In this document: positions 1 through 8,297 of the stretch, in pieces
Position numbering within the stretch: position 1 is the stretch's first letter
How the letters are laid out: every line of letters starts with the position of its first letter
Source of the DNA: an uncultured Caldimonas sp.
GTDB lineage: Bacteria; Pseudomonadota; Gammaproteobacteria; Burkholderiales; Burkholderiaceae
DNA: 64,000 nt
Direction: 5' to 3'
Assembly: GCF_946480305.1 (NCBI RefSeq)
Contig: NZ_CAMLJQ010000008.1
Location: forward strand, 1 to 64,000
Notes under the pieces: generated by a model
The model's database searches: none
The model's input: the letters and a program-made list of their open reading frames with translations, nothing else
What the model was told of the DNA's origin: nothing
Program-made: the position numbers and the translations under genes

Positions 1-209
1 TCCTCGTCAATGACGGCGAAGGCGCCAGCCAGACGGTGCCGCATGTGCACGTGCACGTGGTGCCACGCTACCAGCGCGACACGCTGCGTGCGATCGGCGG
101 TTTGCTGTGGCACCTGACCACGCTGGCCTTGCCGCTCCCGGAGACGGCAGGCTTTCGGCGTGCGCTCGACGCGCAGGCGGCGGCATTGCGAGAAGCGTTG
201 AGAACCTGA
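1..209 (+). CDS. HIT family hydrolase, C-terminal part
   Basis: The gene starts before the window; the open frame begins at base 3 and ends with TGA at 207-209, leaving about 68 codons. It carries the histidine-triad signature (PHVHVHVVPRY), preceded by NDGEGASQTV, which is the usual context of the active-site strand of HIT nucleotide hydrolases and transferases. The middle histidine of the triad is the nucleophile in the family. The tail after the motif is alanine-rich and ends in REALRT. The specific substrate cannot be told from this fragment. The next gene is convergent, 54 bases away. Confidence 0.8.
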   Translation, partial: LVNDGEGASQTVPHVHVHVVPRYQRDTLRAIGGLLWHLTTLALPLPETAGFRRALDAQAAALREALRT

Positions 210-263
210 GCTGGGACGCGCGACATGGGGAGCGCCGCGCGCCTCGGTAGTGTGAACAGGCCC

Positions 264-1232
264 CTAGCTCGCCGACGCAAGCATCTGAGCCGCGAGCGCC
301 TTGCCGCTGAGCCAGGCGCGTTCAGCGCCCCCCGCACCTTCCAGCGCGTGCCACGCGTCGCCGCATGCGCCGAGTTGCAGCTCGGCATCCCAGCCGCAGG
401 GTTCGGCGAGCGGTTGCGGCACCTGCGCCTGCCGCCACAGGTGTGCTGCGGCATACGAGGGCCGGGCCAGACGCACGCCCACGGCGCGCGAGAACGCGTC
501 GAGCAGGTGGCGGATGACATCCGGCTCGCGCACGTCGAGGTTGTTCGCGCTCCAGTAGGCGCTGGCGTGCAGAACCCAGCGGTTGGTGTGCCGTGGGCGC
601 CCGGGCCGCGTGTCGTCACGCCGGGCGCATGCGAGCGGGTCGTCGCTGCCGGCCAGTTCGTCGCCGCGCACGGGCAGGGCCACGGGCCACGCGGCCGTCA
701 CCGTCCAACAGGGCTCGCTCCTTGCCGTACGCAACGTCTCAGCCAGCGCGGGGGCGGGGCCGAGCAACGGCACGGCCTGTTCGGACGGCATGGCGACGGC
801 CACGGCGTCGAAGTGCAGGTCGAGGCCGAGGGGCACCGGGCCGTGCGTGCGCACCCGCCAGTGCCGGTCGTCGCGTTCCAGCGCGGCGACCTGCACGTTG
901 CCGGCGAACATCAGACCTTGCGCCAGTTGCTGCGGCAGCGCCTGCATCGTTGGCGTGCCGAGCCACTGGCCGTCTCGGCCGGGTGCCGGCAGCAACCGGC
1001 CGCTGTCGGCCCAGGCGTGCAGCTGCGCGTTGAACGACTCGCTGGTCGCACTCACCCAGGCCGTGCCGATGTCGAACGGCCCGGCCGGCGTGCTGCGCGT
1101 GCTGCAGCGGCCACCGGGCCGCTCGGCCTGGTCGATCAGCGTGACCGACAAGCCGGCGTCATGCAATGTGCGGGCGCAGGCCAGCCCGGCGAGTCCGGCG
1201 CCGATGACGGCAATGCGGCGAGCGTCGCTCAT
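264..1232 (-). CDS. NAD(P)/FAD-dependent oxidoreductase, renalase-like
   Basis: A 322-residue flavoprotein. The N-terminus has a Rossmann dinucleotide motif (VIGAGLAGLACARTL) followed at about residue 40 by PGGR, the usual arrangement of the amine-oxidase/renalase-type FAD-binding fold. The C-terminal part (GACGDAW...GAERAWLSGKALA) is the second FAD-contacting segment. The start at 1232 gives an ATGA overlap with the stop of the preceding gene; a longer upstream frame exists but would run through that gene. It is the last gene of the long minus-strand lipid operon. Its substrate is unknown. An oxidative step on a lipid or a protective role is only inferred from position. Confidence 0.75.
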   Translation of the reverse strand: MSDARRIAVIGAGLAGLACARTLHDAGLSVTLIDQAERPGGRCSTRSTPAGPFDIGTAWVSATSESFNAQLHAWADSGRLLPAPGRDGQWLGTPTMQALPQQLAQGLMFAGNVQVAALERDDRHWRVRTHGPVPLGLDLHFDAVAVAMPSEQAVPLLGPAPALAETLRTARSEPCWTVTAAWPVALPVRGDELAGSDDPLACARRDDTRPGRPRHTNRWVLHASAYWSANNLDVREPDVIRHLLDAFSRAVGVRLARPSYAAAHLWRQAQVPQPLAEPCGWDAELQLGACGDAWHALEGAGGAERAWLSGKALAAQMLASAS

Positions 1233-1684
1233 GACGACTGCACCCGTCGCTTGAGCCAGCGCATCAGCGCGCCGAGCAGCGGCAGCTTTTCGTACAGCTC
1301 TTCGGCGGCATCCCAATAGTCGCGGTGTTCGACGATGCGGCCGTCGGCGTCGAGCACGAGGTGCGACGCGCCGCGTATCGTCTGCGGGGTGCGGGGCTGG
1401 CGCCGCAGGCGGAAGAGGAAGTTCCAGGTCAGCACGCAGTCGTGGCCTTGAGTGACGCTGCGCGTGACTTGGAAGCGCGGTTCGTCGAGGGTCTGGTACA
1501 TGTGGGCGTAGATCCGGCGGATGGCGTCGATGCCGGTCACTTCGTTGAAGGGGTCCTTGAAGCGGCAGTCGTCGGCGTAGATCTCGCCGAGGCGGCCGAG
1601 CGCGGCGGGCGTCATGCTCTCGAAAAAATGAACGAGCCGCGCGACGCGCGGCTCTGCAGGGTGAGAGGCAGAGCGTTCCGGCAT
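1229..1684 (-). CDS. NTF2/SnoaL-like protein
   Basis: A protein of about 151 residues with the character of the SnoaL/NTF2-like cone fold: an N-terminal helix with FFESMTPAALGRLGEIYADDCRFKDPFNEVTG, then beta strands ending HRDYWDAAEELYEKLPLLG. Proteins of this kind occur in bacterial operons with cyclopropane-synthase-type and flavin proteins. No catalytic residue can be assigned. The ATG at 1684 is preferred; a GTG at 1693 adds only three residues. It lies 10 bases after the SDR gene and overlaps the following flavoprotein gene by 4 bases, so it should be co-translated with its neighbours. Confidence 0.7.
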   Translation of the reverse strand: MPERSASHPAEPRVARLVHFFESMTPAALGRLGEIYADDCRFKDPFNEVTGIDAIRRIYAHMYQTLDEPRFQVTRSVTQGHDCVLTWNFLFRLRRQPRTPQTIRGASHLVLDADGRIVEHRDYWDAAEELYEKLPLLGALMRWLKRRVQSS

Positions 1685-1694
1685 GGGCCGCACT

Positions 1695-2471
1695 TTAACT
1701 GCCCGTGGCGCGTCGCACGGCGGCGAAGTAGAGCCCGTCGCTCAGGTGGCGCAGCAGTTTCAGCCCGAGCGTGAAGCGCTTCGGAAAGTGGATCTCGAAA
1801 CGGCCGCGCTCCCAGCCTTGCACCATGGCCCGGGCGGCTTCCGGCGGCCGCATCAGTGCCGGCATGCGGAAGCGATTCTGCGCCGTGAGCGGTGTCTCGA
1901 CGAAGCCGGGGTTCACCACCGAGACGCCGATGCCGAGCGGGCGCAGGTCGAGGTAGAGCGTTTCGGCGAGGTTGATCAACGCGGCCTTGGTGGGGCCGTA
2001 GCCGAGCGACTGCGGCAGGCCGCGGTAGCCCGCCACGCTGCCGATCAGGCTCAGGTGCCCGCTGCGCTGCTGCACCAGGAGGGGCAGCACGGCATCGAGC
2101 AGGTACAGCGCGCCGACGTAGTTGATTTGCAGGTGGCGCAGCGCTTCGTCGATCTCGAAGGGCACAGCCGTCATGGGGCGGTAGTGGCCGGCGCAATAGA
2201 CCGCCATGTCGAGGCGGCCGTAGGCGCCGGTGATGCGCTGCGCGGCGGAGCGGAGCGCCTCGCCGTCGGTGGCGTCGAGCGCGATGGCCAGGCTGCCCGG
2301 GTGTCGCAGACCGAAGTCATCGAGTGCGGCGGCATTGCGAGCAGAGACGACGACCGTCGCTCCGCGCGCATGGAGCAACTCCGCGGTGGCCCGGCCGATG
2401 CCGGTGGAGGCCCCGACCAACCAGACCACGCGTCCTTGCCAGTCGGTGATGCGGGGGTTCAGCGCGATCAT
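1695..2471 (-). CDS. Short-chain dehydrogenase/reductase
   Basis: A 258-residue classical SDR. The cofactor motif GASTGIG lies at residues 20-26, the AG of the NNAG-like segment at 94-95, the catalytic Ser at 145 (LIGSVAGYRG) and the YxxxK pair at Tyr158 and Lys162. The conserved PGFVETPLT loop follows. Arginine and serine after the second strand (VVSARN) suggest NADP use. The start at 2471 overlaps the stop of the DUF3833 gene as ATGA. It probably reduces or oxidises a lipid carbonyl in the pathway encoded by the operon, but this is inference from context. Confidence 0.85.
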   Translation of the reverse strand: MIALNPRITDWQGRVVWLVGASTGIGRATAELLHARGATVVVSARNAAALDDFGLRHPGSLAIALDATDGEALRSAAQRITGAYGRLDMAVYCAGHYRPMTAVPFEIDEALRHLQINYVGALYLLDAVLPLLVQQRSGHLSLIGSVAGYRGLPQSLGYGPTKAALINLAETLYLDLRPLGIGVSVVNPGFVETPLTAQNRFRMPALMRPPEAARAMVQGWERGRFEIHFPKRFTLGLKLLRHLSDGLYFAAVRRATGS

Positions 2472-3022
2472 GGCTTCACGAAGCTCAGCGTGACTTCGCC
2501 GAGGCGGATGCCGAACTTGCTCATCACGGCCTTGTTGAGCATCACGCGGTCGTCCATCAGGTACATCCAGTCGTCGAATTGCACGTCGTACACGCGGCCG
2601 TCGACCGGCAGACGCAGCGTGTAGCGCCAGTTGAAGGCGTTGCCGCGCGCCTGGCCGGTGGCGATGCCTTCCACGTCGTCCGCAGTGCCGGTGTAGCGTC
2701 CGTCGGGGCCGCGGCGCAGTGTCCACACGCGCCGCTGGGTGCTGCCGTCGGAATACGCGAAGCGCTCGTCGAGCGTGCCGACGTCGCCCTCCCAGCGGCA
2801 GTCCATCGTGACGATGAAGCGACGCACGACCCGACCTGAGCGGTCGGTGAAGATGCCGTAGGCGTCGACGCGGCCGTCGAAGTAGCGGCGCAGGTCGAGC
2901 ACCGGTTGTTCGGCCGCGTAGTCTTCGACGCGCTGGCTGGCGCAGCCGGCGAGTGCGGCGCCGGCGGCACCGAGGGCGAGCAGGCAGGTACGGCGTTTCA
3001 TCTTCGGGGTCCTTGGCGTCAT
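2468..3022 (-). CDS. DUF3833 family lipoprotein
   Basis: A 184-residue protein with a lipoprotein signal: basic start, hydrophobic stretch and lipobox LAGC with Cys27 (counting from the ATG at 3022). The mature part has the DUF3833 pattern, including FDGRVDAYGIFTDRSGRVVRRF and the strand DVQFDDWMYLMDDRVMLNKA. An ATG at 3001 is a possible alternative start and also leaves a good signal. The 3022 start forms ATGA with the end of the transporter gene. DUF3833 genes recur next to cyclopropane-synthase-like genes. A lipid-handling role at the membrane is plausible but not shown. Confidence 0.8.
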   Translation of the reverse strand: MTPRTPKMKRRTCLLALGAAGAALAGCASQRVEDYAAEQPVLDLRRYFDGRVDAYGIFTDRSGRVVRRFIVTMDCRWEGDVGTLDERFAYSDGSTQRRVWTLRRGPDGRYTGTADDVEGIATGQARGNAFNWRYTLRLPVDGRVYDVQFDDWMYLMDDRVMLNKAVMSKFGIRLGEVTLSFVKP

Positions 3023-4326
3023 GCGTCACCGCCGTGATGCGGGCTGCGCATCCACAACCAGTGCAATGCCGCGGCGGCGGCGAGCTTGAGCAGGCAGGGG
3101 AGCAGGCAATAGGCGATCGTGAGGGCCTGCAGCGCCTCGGCGCTGCGGGCGCCGGGGGCATAGCCGAAGGCCTGCAACAGCGGCAGCGCCAGGCCCGCGG
3201 CCAACGCGAGGTTGAGCTTGGCGGCGAAGTTCCACCAACCGAAGTAGGCGCCCTCTGCATGCTGGTGGTGGCCGGCACGGCGGATGACGCCTGCCAGCAG
3301 GGCGCTGGGCAGCGTGAGGTCGGCACCCAGCGCGATGCCGCTGGCGATGCACACCGCGGCGAAGGCTGCCACATCGCCCGCCTGCAGCAGTGCGGCCCAG
3401 ACGAAAGCCGCGACCGCGAGCAGCATCGCGACCAACCAGCTGCGCGACAGGCCGAAACGGCGCACCGCACGCACCCACAGCGGCACAGAGAACGCTGCCG
3501 CGGCGAAGTACGCGAACAGGAACACGGGCTCCCATGCGGCGGCATCGAGCCGGTCGCGCACGAAGAACAGCACCAGCGTCGCGGGTACCGCGCTCGCAAT
3601 GCCGTTCAGCAAGAACACGAGCAGCAGGCGGCGGAAGGCAGACGAGCGCCATGGCAAGCCGAGCGGCACGGCGGTTGCGAGGCGCGCCACGGGAGCAGGG
3701 GCGCCGCGCAGCAACAGGAGCCCGATGGCGAGCAGCGCGGCAAAAGCCAGCACGGTGCCCCCGAGCCCCGCCAGGGAGGGCAACACGCTCGCCGTCAGCA
3801 CGCCGGTGAGCGCGAAAGCCTCGCGCCAGCCGACGATGCGGGCCCGCTGCGTCTCACCTCCGCCCAGCATCGCGCCCCAGGCCTGGTGGGTGACGCTGGC
3901 AGCGCTGTAGGCGAGATAGGTCACCACCAACAGCGCGCCGCACCACGCCAGCACGGCCGCGCCGGAGCGCACCGGCGGGAAGAAGAGGCCGGCAAACCCT
4001 GCGGCGAGCACGAGGCTGGCCATGAGGGCCCAGCGCCACGCATGCCGGGCGGACCGCTGGAACAGGCGGTCGATGCCCCGGCCGATCCATGGGTCGGCCA
4101 ACGCGTCGAACAGGCGTGCGGCGAGCAGCACCGCGCCGAGTGCCGCGAGCGGCACGCCGAAGGTCGAGGCGTAGTGGGCCGGCAGCAGCACGTAGAGCGG
4201 CAACGCCACGAAAGCGAGCGGCAGCCCCAGGAAGCCGTAGCGCACGCCCTGCGCCGGCTCGTCGCGCCAGGCGGTGTCCTGCCCCGACGTGGATCGCAGT
4301 GACGTGGTGCCGGCGCCGACGTTCAT
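3019..4326 (-). CDS. MFS transporter, GPH (MelB-like) type
   Basis: A 435-residue polytopic protein with about twelve hydrophobic segments. Residues near 55 (LFDALADPWIGRGIDRL) match the conserved loop of glycoside-pentoside-hexuronide/cation symporters such as MelB. The gene sits inside a lipid operon, not a sugar locus, so the cargo is unlikely to be a simple sugar; homologous operons in alphaproteobacteria keep a GPH transporter in the same place. It overlaps both neighbours by four bases (ATGA at 4323-4326 and at 3019-3022). Confidence 0.8.
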   Translation of the reverse strand: MNVGAGTTSLRSTSGQDTAWRDEPAQGVRYGFLGLPLAFVALPLYVLLPAHYASTFGVPLAALGAVLLAARLFDALADPWIGRGIDRLFQRSARHAWRWALMASLVLAAGFAGLFFPPVRSGAAVLAWCGALLVVTYLAYSAASVTHQAWGAMLGGGETQRARIVGWREAFALTGVLTASVLPSLAGLGGTVLAFAALLAIGLLLLRGAPAPVARLATAVPLGLPWRSSAFRRLLLVFLLNGIASAVPATLVLFFVRDRLDAAAWEPVFLFAYFAAAAFSVPLWVRAVRRFGLSRSWLVAMLLAVAAFVWAALLQAGDVAAFAAVCIASGIALGADLTLPSALLAGVIRRAGHHQHAEGAYFGWWNFAAKLNLALAAGLALPLLQAFGYAPGARSAEALQALTIAYCLLPCLLKLAAAAALHWLWMRSPHHGGDA

Positions 4327-4901
4327 GGGCGTGCCCCTTTGCCGGCGAGCAGCGCGGCGCGCAGTGCAGGCTCCGACGTGCGCGGGGAGAGCCAGATCGA
4401 GAAGAACGAGCGGGCAAAGGCCGGATCCCGGATCTCGTCGAGCACACGCCCGTTGAAAAAGAAGCGGGCGCCCTCGCCTGGCCGGTGCACGCCGACGATG
4501 CGGTCGCCATCTGTCACATCGGGGAACGCGCGCTTCATCGCGGCGAGCCAGCGTTCGGCATCGGCCGTTGCCACCGGCCCGACCCGCTGCATCTCGACGA
4601 GCGAGCGCTCCGCGATGGCTTCGCCATCGAGCCGGCGCAGGTAGCGCAGCTCCAGCGCGAAAGGATGCTGTGCGTAGCCTTCCGGCTCGAAGGCCGTGGT
4701 CGTCCAAAGCCGCGCGTCATAGACACGCAGACCGAGAAAGGTCAGCCGGCCCTGGCCGTGGAGCCGCGCGCTCGGCAACTCCTCCGTCACCTCTTGCGGC
4801 ACTGCGGCGGCCACAGGTGTGGTCGCCCGTGCACCAGCAGATGCCGCCGCGAGCGACAACGCCCAGGCGCCGCGGATCACGAGACGGCGTTGCGCGTGCA
4901 T
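4323..4901 (-). CDS. Chalcone isomerase-like periplasmic protein
   Basis: A 192-residue protein with a Tat-like or Sec signal (AQRRLVIRGAWALSLAAASAGARA). The mature part resembles the bacterial chalcone-isomerase-like family (LTFLGLRVYDARLWT, then ALELRYLRRLDGEAIAERSLVEM, DGDRIVGVHRPGEGARFFFNG). Related proteins, including plant fatty-acid-binding CHI folds, bind fatty acids, which would suit this operon. The start at 4901 is the only ATG before the signal peptide. The end overlaps the transporter start by ATGA, and the upstream methylase gene ends 10 bases away. Confidence 0.75.
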   Translation of the reverse strand: MHAQRRLVIRGAWALSLAAASAGARATTPVAAAVPQEVTEELPSARLHGQGRLTFLGLRVYDARLWTTTAFEPEGYAQHPFALELRYLRRLDGEAIAERSLVEMQRVGPVATADAERWLAAMKRAFPDVTDGDRIVGVHRPGEGARFFFNGRVLDEIRDPAFARSFFSIWLSPRTSEPALRAALLAGKGARP

Positions 4902-4911
4902 TGGCAGGCTT

Positions 4912-6138
4912 TCAGGGGCGCAGCAGCGTGAACTGCATGACGCTGGTGTTGCGCTGCGCGAAGGCCGCCTCGCAATACGCGAGGTAGAACTCCCAGATGC
5001 GCATGAAGCGCGTGTCAAAGCCGAGCCGGCGTACGCGCGCTTCTTCGCTCAGGAAGCGCTCGCGCCAGCGGCGCAGGGTCTCTGCGTAGTCGAGGCCGAA
5101 GTCGAGTTCCTCGATCACTTCGAGACCGGCCACATGCGCCTGCTCGCGGAAGGCCTGCGGGCTGGGCAGCAGCCCACCGGGGAAGATGTACTGCTGGATG
5201 AAGTCGGTCGACTTCACGTAGCGCTCGAACAGGTCGTCGCGGATCGTGATGGTCTGGATGCAGGCGCGCCCTCCCGGCTTGAGCTGCCGGCGCACCGTGG
5301 CGAAGTAGCCGTCCCAGTATTCGCGGCCCACGGCCTCGAACATCTCGATCGAGCAGATGGCGTCGTACGGGCCGTCGTCGATGTCGCGGTAGTCCTGCAG
5401 GCGCAGGTCGGCCTGCGAGGCCAGGCCCTGGCGCGCCAGACGCTCGCGGCCATAGGCAAGTTGTTCGTGCGACAGCGTCACGCCCACCACCTGCGCGCCG
5501 AACTCGCGCGCCGCGAGCTCGGCCAGGCCGCCCCAGCCGCAGCCGATCTCCAGCAGGCGCTCGCCGGGCTGGATGCCGCACTCGACGAGCGCGCGGCGCA
5601 CCTTGGCCCACTGCGCGCGTTCGGTCGGCTGCTGCAGGTCGCCTTCGAACCACGCGCTCGAATACGACATCGTGTCGTCGAGCCACAGCCGGTAGAACTC
5701 GTTGCCGAGGTCGTAGTGCGCGTGGATGTTCTTCTTTGCCTGCCGCTTCGAGTTGCGGTTCAGCAGATGGCGCAGGCGGTAGAACGCGCGGCCCCACCAG
5801 TTGCCGTAGACGACGGACTCCACCTCCTCGCGGTTGAGGATGAACACGTCGAGCAGCGCCTTGAGATCGGGCGAGCTCCATTCGCCGTCGATGTAGCTTT
5901 CGGCGAAGCCGATGTCGCCGGACTGCAAGGCGCGCGAGCACACGTTCCAGTTCAGCAGGCGGATGGCCGCGCGGGGTGCGGCGCCGCTGCCGAAGCGTGT
6001 GCTGGTGCCGTCCGGCAGTTGCACGTCGAGTGTGCCGTGCCGCAAGCGGCGCAGCAGTTGGAACACGAGGCGGGCGCTGCGCGGTGCGGACTGAGGCAAT
6101 GCGGCATCGTCGAGGGGGAAGGTGGTGCTTTGGTTCAT
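4912..6138 (-). CDS. Cyclopropane-fatty-acid-synthase-type methyltransferase (UfaM/Cfa-like)
   Basis: A 408-residue SAM-dependent methylase acting on unsaturated acyl chains of phospholipids. The N-terminal lipid-binding domain ends around residue 130; HYDLGNEFYRLWLD at 141-154 and the SAM motif LLEIGCGWGGLAELA around 195-209 are diagnostic. The segment YIFPGGLLPS occupies the place where E. coli Cfa has a cysteine, so the enzyme is of the branch found next to DUF1365 genes. It could make cyclopropane rings or, as with UfaM, a methylated unsaturated acyl chain. It is coupled to the DUF1365 gene by ATGA. Confidence 0.88.
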   Translation of the reverse strand: MNQSTTFPLDDAALPQSAPRSARLVFQLLRRLRHGTLDVQLPDGTSTRFGSGAAPRAAIRLLNWNVCSRALQSGDIGFAESYIDGEWSSPDLKALLDVFILNREEVESVVYGNWWGRAFYRLRHLLNRNSKRQAKKNIHAHYDLGNEFYRLWLDDTMSYSSAWFEGDLQQPTERAQWAKVRRALVECGIQPGERLLEIGCGWGGLAELAAREFGAQVVGVTLSHEQLAYGRERLARQGLASQADLRLQDYRDIDDGPYDAICSIEMFEAVGREYWDGYFATVRRQLKPGGRACIQTITIRDDLFERYVKSTDFIQQYIFPGGLLPSPQAFREQAHVAGLEVIEELDFGLDYAETLRRWRERFLSEEARVRRLGFDTRFMRIWEFYLAYCEAAFAQRNTSVMQFTLLRP

Positions 6139-6908
6139 CGCGAGACAAAGGCTTCCGGGACTTCGGGCTTGCTGAAGAACGGCACGCGGCGCAGCCAGAG
6201 CTTGAGCGCCTGCCAGTGGATGCGTGCGATCAGCCCGAAGCTCGTCACCGAGGTGCCGAGGAACGCGCGCCGGATCGCGGCAGGCGTCAGCGGCTGCAGT
6301 TCGCCGCTGACGCTGGTCTGCAGCAGCGGGCCCTGCGCGTCGTCGTGGTCGATACGCACGACGGTGCGGTTCGGATGCACGGCATCGGACGCGGTGCGCA
6401 GGAAGCGGAAGCGGTAGCGCCCTTCCACGGCGCAGAAGGGCGACACGTGGAACACCTTGTGCGCCTGGAGTTCGACGCCGTACGCCAGCGCGGGCCCGGC
6501 AAGCAAGTAGCAATGACGCTCGCCGAAGGTGTTGTTCACCTCGACGACGATGGCCGCGAGCGAGTCGTCGGCGCGATGGCAGTACCAGAAGCTGACAGGC
6601 TTGAACGCGTAGCCGAGCACGCGGGGGTAGGTGTGCAGCCAGATCTCGCCGTCCGCGTCGTGGATGCCCTCGCCGGTCAGCAACTCTTCGAGCCACGCTA
6701 GGCTGTCGGTGCGTCCATCGCCATGGTCCCGGTCGTCGAACGAGAGCAGCGCGAAGCGGTTGCGCGCGAGGGTTGAGCTCGGTTGCTGGCGCAGCGAGCG
6801 CATCGGCAGCATCAGGAAGCAGCTCGGGTAGGCAAACGCGTGCCGCACCGGGCGCAGCCGCGTATGCCGCACCTGGCCAAAGCCGATGAGCGGGGACGGG
6901 TGGCTCAC
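6135..6908 (-). CDS. DUF1365 family protein (UfaO-like)
   Basis: A 257-residue DUF1365 protein, recognised by LHTYPRVLGYAFKPVSFWYCHR, EVNNTFGERHCYLL and KVFHVSPFC. In Rhodobacter the DUF1365 protein of the equivalent operon is, as I recall, the candidate UfaO needed to insert an oxygen atom into the furan ring. No classical cofactor motif is visible, but conserved His and Cys residues are plausible metal ligands. The GTG start at 6908 gives GTGA with the end of the flavoprotein, and the stop overlaps the methylase start by ATGA, so the three core genes are tightly coupled. Confidence 0.82.
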   Translation of the reverse strand: MSHPSPLIGFGQVRHTRLRPVRHAFAYPSCFLMLPMRSLRQQPSSTLARNRFALLSFDDRDHGDGRTDSLAWLEELLTGEGIHDADGEIWLHTYPRVLGYAFKPVSFWYCHRADDSLAAIVVEVNNTFGERHCYLLAGPALAYGVELQAHKVFHVSPFCAVEGRYRFRFLRTASDAVHPNRTVVRIDHDDAQGPLLQTSVSGELQPLTPAAIRRAFLGTSVTSFGLIARIHWQALKLWLRRVPFFSKPEVPEAFVSR

Positions 6909-8230
6909 GCGGCCTCCTGGTGCGCGCAGGGGAGCGGGGTCGACTGGCTGATGCGGTTGAGCACCTGCCGGGCCACATCGAGGCCGGATTTCAATCCGTC
7001 CTCGTGGAAGCCGTAGCCCGTCCAGGCGCCGCAGTACCAGCTGCGATGCTGTCCTTGCAGGCGAGGTATCTGGTGTTGCGCCTCGATGGCGGCGAGGTCG
7101 AACACCGGGTGGGCATAGTCGAACTGGGCCAGCACGTCTTGTGGTCGCGGCTGGCGCGCCGGGTTCAGCGTGACGATGACCGGCTGCTCGAAAGGCAGTG
7201 GCTGCAGCCGGTTCAACAGGTAATGCAGACAGACCGCCGCCTGTTCCTGCGATGCATCCATCGCGCGCTCGTAGTTCCAGGCCGCCCAGGCGCGCCGGGC
7301 GACAGGCAGCAGCGTCGCGTCGGTGTGCAGCACGGCGCGGTTCGGCTGATAGCGGATGCGGCCCAGCACCGAGCGCTCTTCCGGCGTGGGCTGCTCGAGC
7401 AGCGCAAGCGCCTGGTCGGAGTGGCACGCGAACACCACCTCGTCGAAGCGCAGCGCAGCGTGGTCGGTGAGCACCTGCACGCCCGGCGCACCACTGGGCA
7501 GGTAGCGCCTTACCTGGCGCACGGGGGTCGCAAGGCGTGCGTCGCCGATCGCCGCGATCATCTTGCGCACGTAGTTGCGCGCGCCACCCGTCACCGTGTA
7601 CCACTGGGGCCGGTTGGCGACCTGGATCAGGCCGTGGTTGTGGCAGAACCGGATCATCGTGGCGACCGGGAACTGCAGCATCTGGTCGGTCGGGCACGAC
7701 CAGATGCTGCCGAGCATCGGCAGGAAGTACCAGTCGCGGAAGGCGTCGCTGAAACGGTGCCGGCCCAGGAAGGTGCCGATCGGCTCGTGCAACTCGCCTT
7801 CCTCGTTGCGCATCGCGATGCCCTGCGTCAGCCGGTTGAAGCGCAGCAGATCCGCCAGCATGCGCAGGAACTGCGGGCGCACCAGATTACGACGCTGCGC
7901 GAACAGGCTCCCCAGGTCGCTGCCGCTCCATTCCAGCCCGAGGGTCGGGACCTGCACCGAGAACGACATGTCCGACGCCGAGGTCTGGACGCCCAGTTCG
8001 TCGAACAGCGCCACCAGGTTGGGGTAGGTGCGATGGTTGAAGACCAGGAAGCCGGTGTCCACGCCGTGCGTTTTGCGGCCGTCCGGCGTGTCGAGCGTGA
8101 CGTCGACCGTGTTGGTGTGGCCCCCGAAATGGCCGCCTGCCTCGAACAGGGTGACCTCCGCGTGCGGCTGCAGCCGGTAGGCGGCGGCCAGCCCCGAGAT
8201 GCCCGAGCCGATGATCGCGATGCGGTGCAT
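6905..8230 (-). CDS. FAD-dependent oxidoreductase (UfaD-like fatty-acyl desaturase)
   Basis: A 441-residue flavin amine-oxidase-fold protein: dinucleotide motif GSGISGLAAAYRL from residue 8, FEAGGHFGGHTNTV for the ribityl region, and a C-terminal FAD segment (YCGAWTGYGFHEDGLKSG). This branch is encoded beside DUF1365 and Cfa-like genes. In R. sphaeroides the counterpart UfaD desaturates methylated 18:1 chains to the diene precursor of furan fatty acids (from memory of the published pathway). It is the first gene of the operon. A good ribosome site, AAAGGAAG, lies about 4 bases before the ATG, just past an intrinsic terminator in the leader. Confidence 0.82.
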   Translation of the reverse strand: MHRIAIIGSGISGLAAAYRLQPHAEVTLFEAGGHFGGHTNTVDVTLDTPDGRKTHGVDTGFLVFNHRTYPNLVALFDELGVQTSASDMSFSVQVPTLGLEWSGSDLGSLFAQRRNLVRPQFLRMLADLLRFNRLTQGIAMRNEEGELHEPIGTFLGRHRFSDAFRDWYFLPMLGSIWSCPTDQMLQFPVATMIRFCHNHGLIQVANRPQWYTVTGGARNYVRKMIAAIGDARLATPVRQVRRYLPSGAPGVQVLTDHAALRFDEVVFACHSDQALALLEQPTPEERSVLGRIRYQPNRAVLHTDATLLPVARRAWAAWNYERAMDASQEQAAVCLHYLLNRLQPLPFEQPVIVTLNPARQPRPQDVLAQFDYAHPVFDLAAIEAQHQIPRLQGQHRSWYCGAWTGYGFHEDGLKSGLDVARQVLNRISQSTPLPCAHQEAA

Positions 8231-8264
8231 AGGCTTCCTTTCAGCGCGCGGCAGAGCGCAGACG

Positions 8265-8297
8265 AAAAAAAGGCGGCACCGCTTGTGCGGTGCCGCC
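8265..8297 (-). terminator. Intrinsic terminator in the lipid operon leader
   Basis: On the minus strand a perfect 11-bp stem (8272-8282 with 8287-8297, arms GGCGGCACCGC and GCGGTGCCGCC) with a 4-base loop is followed directly by seven T (complement of 8265-8271). This is a textbook rho-independent terminator, yet it sits 34 bases before the start codon of the first operon gene and not after a gene. It must either end a separate small RNA or attenuate the operon. A second weaker hairpin with five T follows the same pattern at 8305-8321. Confidence 0.85.

Noticed and set aside
264..1319. Plus-strand open frames covering the first flavoprotein gene
   Set aside because: They are antisense shadows; the minus-strand frame has an intact FAD motif and a 4-base overlap with its neighbour.
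4912..6138. Plain cyclopropane synthase (cfa) name for the methylase
   Set aside because: Family membership is certain, but the DUF1365 and flavoprotein partners and the missing cysteine in the YIFP segment make a different product at least as likely, so no gene symbol was given.
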